Positions 60,547 through 64,000 of a stretch of 64,000 nt of DNA are shown piece by piece. The translations under genes were made by a program, and so were the position numbers. The number at the start of each line of letters is the position of its first letter. Within the stretch, counting starts at the first letter, position 1. This DNA comes from Nocardia sp. NBC_00508 (GTDB lineage: Bacteria; Actinomycetota; Actinomycetes; Mycobacteriales; Mycobacteriaceae), in the NCBI RefSeq assembly GCF_036346875.1, contig NZ_CP107852.1, positions 186,001 to 250,000 of the forward strand, read 5' to 3'. A model generated the notes under the pieces. It had not been told where the DNA came from. It saw only the letters and a program-made list of their open reading frames with translations, and made no database searches.

Positions 60547-62304
60547 CTAGACGGCGGCCGGTGGCACGGCGTGCAGATAGGTGCCGCGTTCGCCACCGGA
60601 TTTGTCGACTTCGACGACGAGTGGGTGCGCCCGGGCATAGGCGTCGCGGCGGACGCCGGTGATCATCCAGCTGACCTCCATCCCGGGAGCACCCCCGGCG
60701 ATGGCGAATCGGCCGCCCGACACCTTCTCGGCGACATGCAGGTTCGGCGCCGCCGCACCGATCGGCGTCAACTGGTACCGGAGCTTCTCGTTGAGTCCCT
60801 CGAACCAGCCCGGCAGCTCGATCACGGCGGTGCCGCGGTCGTCTAGTTCGACAGCGCCGTCGTACACGTTCTTCATCTCGTCGCTCTCGATCGCCGAGTG
60901 GCAGAGATATTTGTTCGCTGGATCGTCCGGGTGGTCGATCTTGAAGTTGCTGGTGGATTTGGTGAGCTTGCCGATGACCTGGACATCGCCCCAGAACACC
61001 GCTGCCGGCCGGTGTGTCAGGGGACCAGCGGGATCGCCACCCACTTGCAGGCGTTCCGTCCGCGACGGGGCACCTAAGCCGACGGTGCCGATCCGCACCC
61101 GCCCACCTGCGACGTCCTGGATCACGACATTGCCGGTGTCTTTCGCGGACCGGATGTACCAATCGCCGTTCTCGCCCCGATGGATGTAACTCCAGTTCGG
61201 GCCCAGTGCGGCACGACGGAACGCCACAGTGTCCCATTCGGCTGTGGGATCGTCCACTGTCAACAGCGCACGAGGATTGGTCCCGCCGATGCACAGGCGG
61301 CCGTCGCGGCGAGAGGTGAGAATCGTGTTGGAGGATTCGCCGGTTCCGCTGGACAACCGCAATCCACGCTCACCGCCGGCGATAACGCGGCCCGCCGCGA
61401 GCTGGAAGTTGTTGCCCACCGCGGATTGCTGCCCGATCTGCACTCCGCTGTCGGGCAGGCGCAGTTGTGCTGACACCGACGCAGCGCCGTTGTCCGACAC
61501 CGTAATATCGCCGATCTGGATGCCGGACGCCGGAACACGCAGCTTCGTCGACAGGGTGAGATCGCCCTCCAGCACGGACACTGCGGCGGTGCCGATACGC
61601 ATCCCCTTCGCCGGCAGAGCCAGTGCGGTGTCGAACTTGAGATTACCTTTCGCGCCGACAGTGATCGATCCCGCGGTTTGGTGCGCCAGCGTCGCGACGC
61701 CATCGGTACTGTCCGACACCGGCCCCAGGAAATCGATCCGGCCGACCGACACACCCACCGCCGTACGCTCAGTGGCACTCACTGCGGCGATCGCGCCGTT
61801 CTCGCCCAGCTCTACGTGCGCAAGCACCACTGCCTCGCCGTCATTGGTGAAGTCCGCGGCCGGACGCAGTCTGATCAGCGGCGTCTCCATCATCTGGAAC
61901 AGCTGATCCGTGTGGAATGCGACACGATCGAAGACTTCGTCCCACGCGATCGTCAGTACCGTAGCGCCCATCGGGCCGGTGGTCGGTATCTCGACGCCGG
62001 ATTGCCCGACCGCGGCGAGCGACCCATCGTCCAGCTTCACCGAACCACCTTCTGCGACGCAGATGTGCCGGCCTGCCGCATCGAGCGCCACACCGGGTCC
62101 GATCGTCAGGCCCGACACACCGATCGTTGCCGAAACCCGCAGACCTTCAGCGATCCCCCAGCTGTGCAGCGCGGAGGCGTGCGCCCGGACCAGCGGCTGC
62201 AGGTACCGCTCGGCGTCGACGCGGCTCTCCCGCAGGCTCGTCGAGCCCTGCCGCGGCTGACCGCTCACATCAACGAAGCTCGTGCGAATCAGTTGCTCTG
62301 CCAT
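60547..62304 (-). CDS. eCIS fibre-like protein, paralogue 2
   Basis: This 585-residue protein is the clear relative of the one that follows it: the same N terminus (RTSFVDVSGQPRQGSTSLRE), the same central CIGGTNPRALLTVDDP and the same C-terminal block (FKIDHPDDPANKYLCH, VESDEMKNVYDG-like IESDEMKNVYDGAVELD). The two differ most in the middle, where the number and sequence of beta segments vary, the pattern expected for host-recognition fibres. It starts 44 bases after the tail-protein gene. No chaperone gene is visible. Confidence 0.72.
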   Translation of the reverse strand: MAEQLIRTSFVDVSGQPRQGSTSLRESRVDAERYLQPLVRAHASALHSWGIAEGLRVSATIGVSGLTIGPGVALDAAGRHICVAEGGSVKLDDGSLAAVGQSGVEIPTTGPMGATVLTIAWDEVFDRVAFHTDQLFQMMETPLIRLRPAADFTNDGEAVVLAHVELGENGAIAAVSATERTAVGVSVGRIDFLGPVSDSTDGVATLAHQTAGSITVGAKGNLKFDTALALPAKGMRIGTAAVSVLEGDLTLSTKLRVPASGIQIGDITVSDNGAASVSAQLRLPDSGVQIGQQSAVGNNFQLAAGRVIAGGERGLRLSSGTGESSNTILTSRRDGRLCIGGTNPRALLTVDDPTAEWDTVAFRRAALGPNWSYIHRGENGDWYIRSAKDTGNVVIQDVAGGRVRIGTVGLGAPSRTERLQVGGDPAGPLTHRPAAVFWGDVQVIGKLTKSTSNFKIDHPDDPANKYLCHSAIESDEMKNVYDGAVELDDRGTAVIELPGWFEGLNEKLRYQLTPIGAAAPNLHVAEKVSGGRFAIAGGAPGMEVSWMITGVRRDAYARAHPLVVEVDKSGGERGTYLHAVPPAAV

Positions 62305-62348
62305 CAGATCTCACCCCTGAACACTTTCTCCGCCATGTCGATTCGCTC

Positions 62349-63938
62349 CTACCTGCCCACCGCCGACATCAGCCACGGCCAGGACGCGGCCGGGCGCTGC
62401 TGTTCGACGATCTCCGAGACGCCCTGGATTACCGCCCGCTGGTAGTCGACCGAGGTGTCGTCCTCGTCGAAGTGCACGGTGACACCGAACTCGTGCGACG
62501 CGGCGCGGAAATTCCGGCGCACCGTGACATCCGGTCCGAGTGCCGGATCATTGGGATCACCGCGATCGGTGAAATACAGTTCACGACCGAACCGCACCAT
62601 CGCCGTCGGGAACACCAGACGCCCTGTGCTGCTCGTCCTCTCGATCCGCGGCAGCGCCCCGACGCGCTGTCCCAGCCGCACCCGATATACCGCCGAGGGT
62701 TCCACGACCGTGCGCAGGAACGGTTTCGCGCTCGACCGCAGCGGTTTCAATCCGACGTCGAGCACGAGCAGCGACCCGTCGCGGTCCTCGACGATCGCCA
62801 CCGGCGCGACGAGCGGATTCTCGCTCGCCGGCAGTTGCGCGAGTTGCCGGACAACGGTCCACGCGCCCGGATTGCTGCGGTCCACCTTCAGCAATTCCGC
62901 CGGGGTCGCCGTGCCGTCCTGCTCACGACCATCGGTCACGTACAGGTCGCCCACTTCGGTGACGGTCATCGACAGCGGCGTCATCGCGCCCGTCAATGGT
63001 CTGCGCTTCCACAACGGGGGGTTCGGGATCAGATCAACATCGATGACGTCGGTAATGTCCAGAACCAGCAGATGCCCCGCTTCGAACAGCATCGCACTCG
63101 GCGAATTCAGTTGAAATGCAGCAGGAATCGTGATCCTGGTTGCCGTGAACGGCTGGTCGCGGGTGATGCGGAACAGCTGATAACTGCCCGCGCGCAGGTC
63201 CAGGACGTACAACGCCCAGTTCGGCGCGGCCGGATCGACAGCGAGCGCGACCGGGTGCTCCCACCCGGGTGCGCCCAGCATGCGCGGTTTCGGTGGCGCA
63301 CCGGTGAAATCGGCGAACTCACCGGTGCGAGTCATCCGCCACACACTCGCGGGCTGCGTTGCCGCCACATTGGTTCCCGGTTCGCCCGAATCGCCCACGA
63401 CGAGTGTGCCGTCCGGTGTCACGGCGAGACATTCGGCACTCACCAGACCGGGATAGATCTCGGTGCCCTGCGGAAACCGGACGGGGCCGTGCGTGACCAG
63501 TGCCCGGATCGGGGCGATGCCGCCGCCCGGGATCCGGCAGAACAGCACCTTGGCCGCGTCGTCGATGGTGATGCGCTGGCGAGCGGCGTTCGCACTGTAC
63601 AGGTCTAGGTAGCGCGCCAGCCCGGCCCGGCTGCCCCGTTGTCCGTAGATGCCGACGATCTCGCCGATTGCCCTGCGCCGCATGGCATCGTCCCATTTCG
63701 GTTGCAGGTCGAGACCCACGAGGCTCCCGAGCCAGGGCAGCAAACGTCGTTCGACCGTCGCGGGATCGAAGAGCGTATGCAAGATGTCGATGCGCTCGGT
63801 GATCGCCCGGTGCGGTGCGGCTACGTCGTCGTCACGGCCGCTGAGAATCTTCTCGAAGACCTTCAGCAGCGCGTCGAGATCCGCATTGTCCCGGTAGATC
63901 CGTGGCAGATGGGCGAAGTAGGAACTGGGCGCGGTCAT
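62349..63938 (-). CDS. Phage P2 gpI-like tail protein fused to predicted beta-propeller
   Basis: This is a 529-residue protein. Residues about 1-130 match the P2 gpI-type tail proteins of baseplates (LPRIYRDNADLDALLKVFEK and LLPWLGSLVGLDLQPKWDDA, then GIYGQRGSRAGLARYLDLYS). From about 165 to 480 the sequence has repeated strand patterns (LAVTPDGTLVVGDSGEPGTN, SMTVTEVGDLYVTDGREQDG, REDRDGSLLVLD-like IVEDRDGSLLVLDVG) that suggest an NHL-like beta-propeller. It starts at ATG 63938, overlapping the TGA of the gene before it. It is probably a baseplate part that carries the fibres. The propeller could bind glycans or another component (inference). Confidence 0.75.
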   Translation of the reverse strand: MTAPSSYFAHLPRIYRDNADLDALLKVFEKILSGRDDDVAAPHRAITERIDILHTLFDPATVERRLLPWLGSLVGLDLQPKWDDAMRRRAIGEIVGIYGQRGSRAGLARYLDLYSANAARQRITIDDAAKVLFCRIPGGGIAPIRALVTHGPVRFPQGTEIYPGLVSAECLAVTPDGTLVVGDSGEPGTNVAATQPASVWRMTRTGEFADFTGAPPKPRMLGAPGWEHPVALAVDPAAPNWALYVLDLRAGSYQLFRITRDQPFTATRITIPAAFQLNSPSAMLFEAGHLLVLDITDVIDVDLIPNPPLWKRRPLTGAMTPLSMTVTEVGDLYVTDGREQDGTATPAELLKVDRSNPGAWTVVRQLAQLPASENPLVAPVAIVEDRDGSLLVLDVGLKPLRSSAKPFLRTVVEPSAVYRVRLGQRVGALPRIERTSSTGRLVFPTAMVRFGRELYFTDRGDPNDPALGPDVTVRRNFRAASHEFGVTVHFDEDDTSVDYQRAVIQGVSEIVEQQRPAASWPWLMSAVGR

Positions 63939-64000
63939 TGGTCGAGCTCCGCCTCGACGTCGTGCCCGCCGAAACAGACGAGCTCATAGTCGGCCACCCG
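63935..64000 (-). CDS. C-terminal end of an upstream eCIS gene, cut by window edge
   Basis: The last visible codons on the minus strand give VADYELVCFGGHDVEAELDQ and a TGA at 63935. The stop overlaps the start of the gpI-like gene as ATGA, so this gene belongs to the same operon. It probably encodes another baseplate protein such as the gpJ-like subunit, but too little is visible to name it. Confidence 0.5.
   Translation of the reverse strand, partial: RVADYELVCFGGHDVEAELDQ

Overview
The window is high-GC DNA from a mycolic-acid actinomycete, most likely Nocardia or a close relative. The pointers are an mce/yrbE operon, a fused HadA-HadB type dehydratase, remnants of HsaC-like and mycothiol-dependent enzymes, and SARP, PucR, TetR and AraC regulators. 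Assignments were made by reading the sequence; no database search was run. No rRNA, tRNA or CRISPR array was seen.

Layout. (1) 1-5966, minus strand: yrbEA-yrbEB-mceA-mceB-mceC-mceD (last gene cut by the window edge), a lipid or sterol import operon. An AraC-type regulator faces away from it and a MarR-type regulator follows. (2) 7833-31283: a biosynthetic gene cluster of about 23 kb. Nearly the whole bipyrrole (MBC) half of the prodiginine/tambjamine pathway can be recognised: PCP (RedO/PigG), prolyl adenylation enzyme (RedM/PigI), prolyl-PCP dehydrogenase (RedW/PigA), tandem ketosynthase (RedX/PigJ), ACP-alpha-oxoamine synthase (RedN/PigH), methyltransferase (RedI/PigF), RedV/PigM-like oxidoreductase, RedY/HapK, type II thioesterase, the PEP-synthase-like condensing enzyme (RedH/PigC), a PPTase and a SARP. 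The partner half is unusual: a FAAL-ACP, a KAS III-like enzyme, and one polypeptide joining a UbiB/ABC1 atypical kinase to a class III aminotransferase. An MmpL transporter is also present. No PigB, PigD, RedL, RedG or PigN/RedF homologue was seen in the window. Matching triple GTCAG/GTCAA repeats with 11- and 12-bp periods precede the two main operons and look like the SARP operator.

(3) 31425-43354: a second UbiB-like kinase gene, then a regulator-rich and decayed segment. It holds three TetR paralogues and two PucR/CdaR-like paralogues, a direct repeat of about 158 bp flanking one of the latter, a DUF4254-like gene, remnants of a transposase, a maleylpyruvate isomerase-like gene and a dimethylformamidase-like gene, and a frameshifted XRE regulator. 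(4) 43465-52815: a polytopic membrane protein, a phosphoribosyltransferase-erythromycin esterase fusion, a small secreted protein, a catalase, a fused MaoC-type dehydratase, an AraC regulator, and remnants of ring-cleavage dioxygenase and VOC proteins. (5) 52975-64000, minus strand: one end of an extracellular contractile injection system (eCIS) locus. It encodes a DUF4157 effector candidate with a C-terminal PD-(D/E)XK-like motif, a Pvc16/DUF4255-like cap protein, a Pvc15-like AAA ATPase, two paralogous fibre-like proteins and a P2 gpI-like tail protein fused to a predicted beta-propeller. The locus continues past the right edge.

How the cluster should work (inference): the PPTase primes the carrier domains. 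Proline is activated, oxidised to pyrrolyl-PCP, extended by the ketosynthase and ACP-oxoamine synthase with serine, then methylated and oxidised to MBC. The FAAL loads a fatty acid that the KAS III and aminotransferase turn into an amine or pyrrole, and the PigC-like enzyme joins the halves. The product would be a prodiginine or tambjamine whose right half cannot be predicted with certainty.
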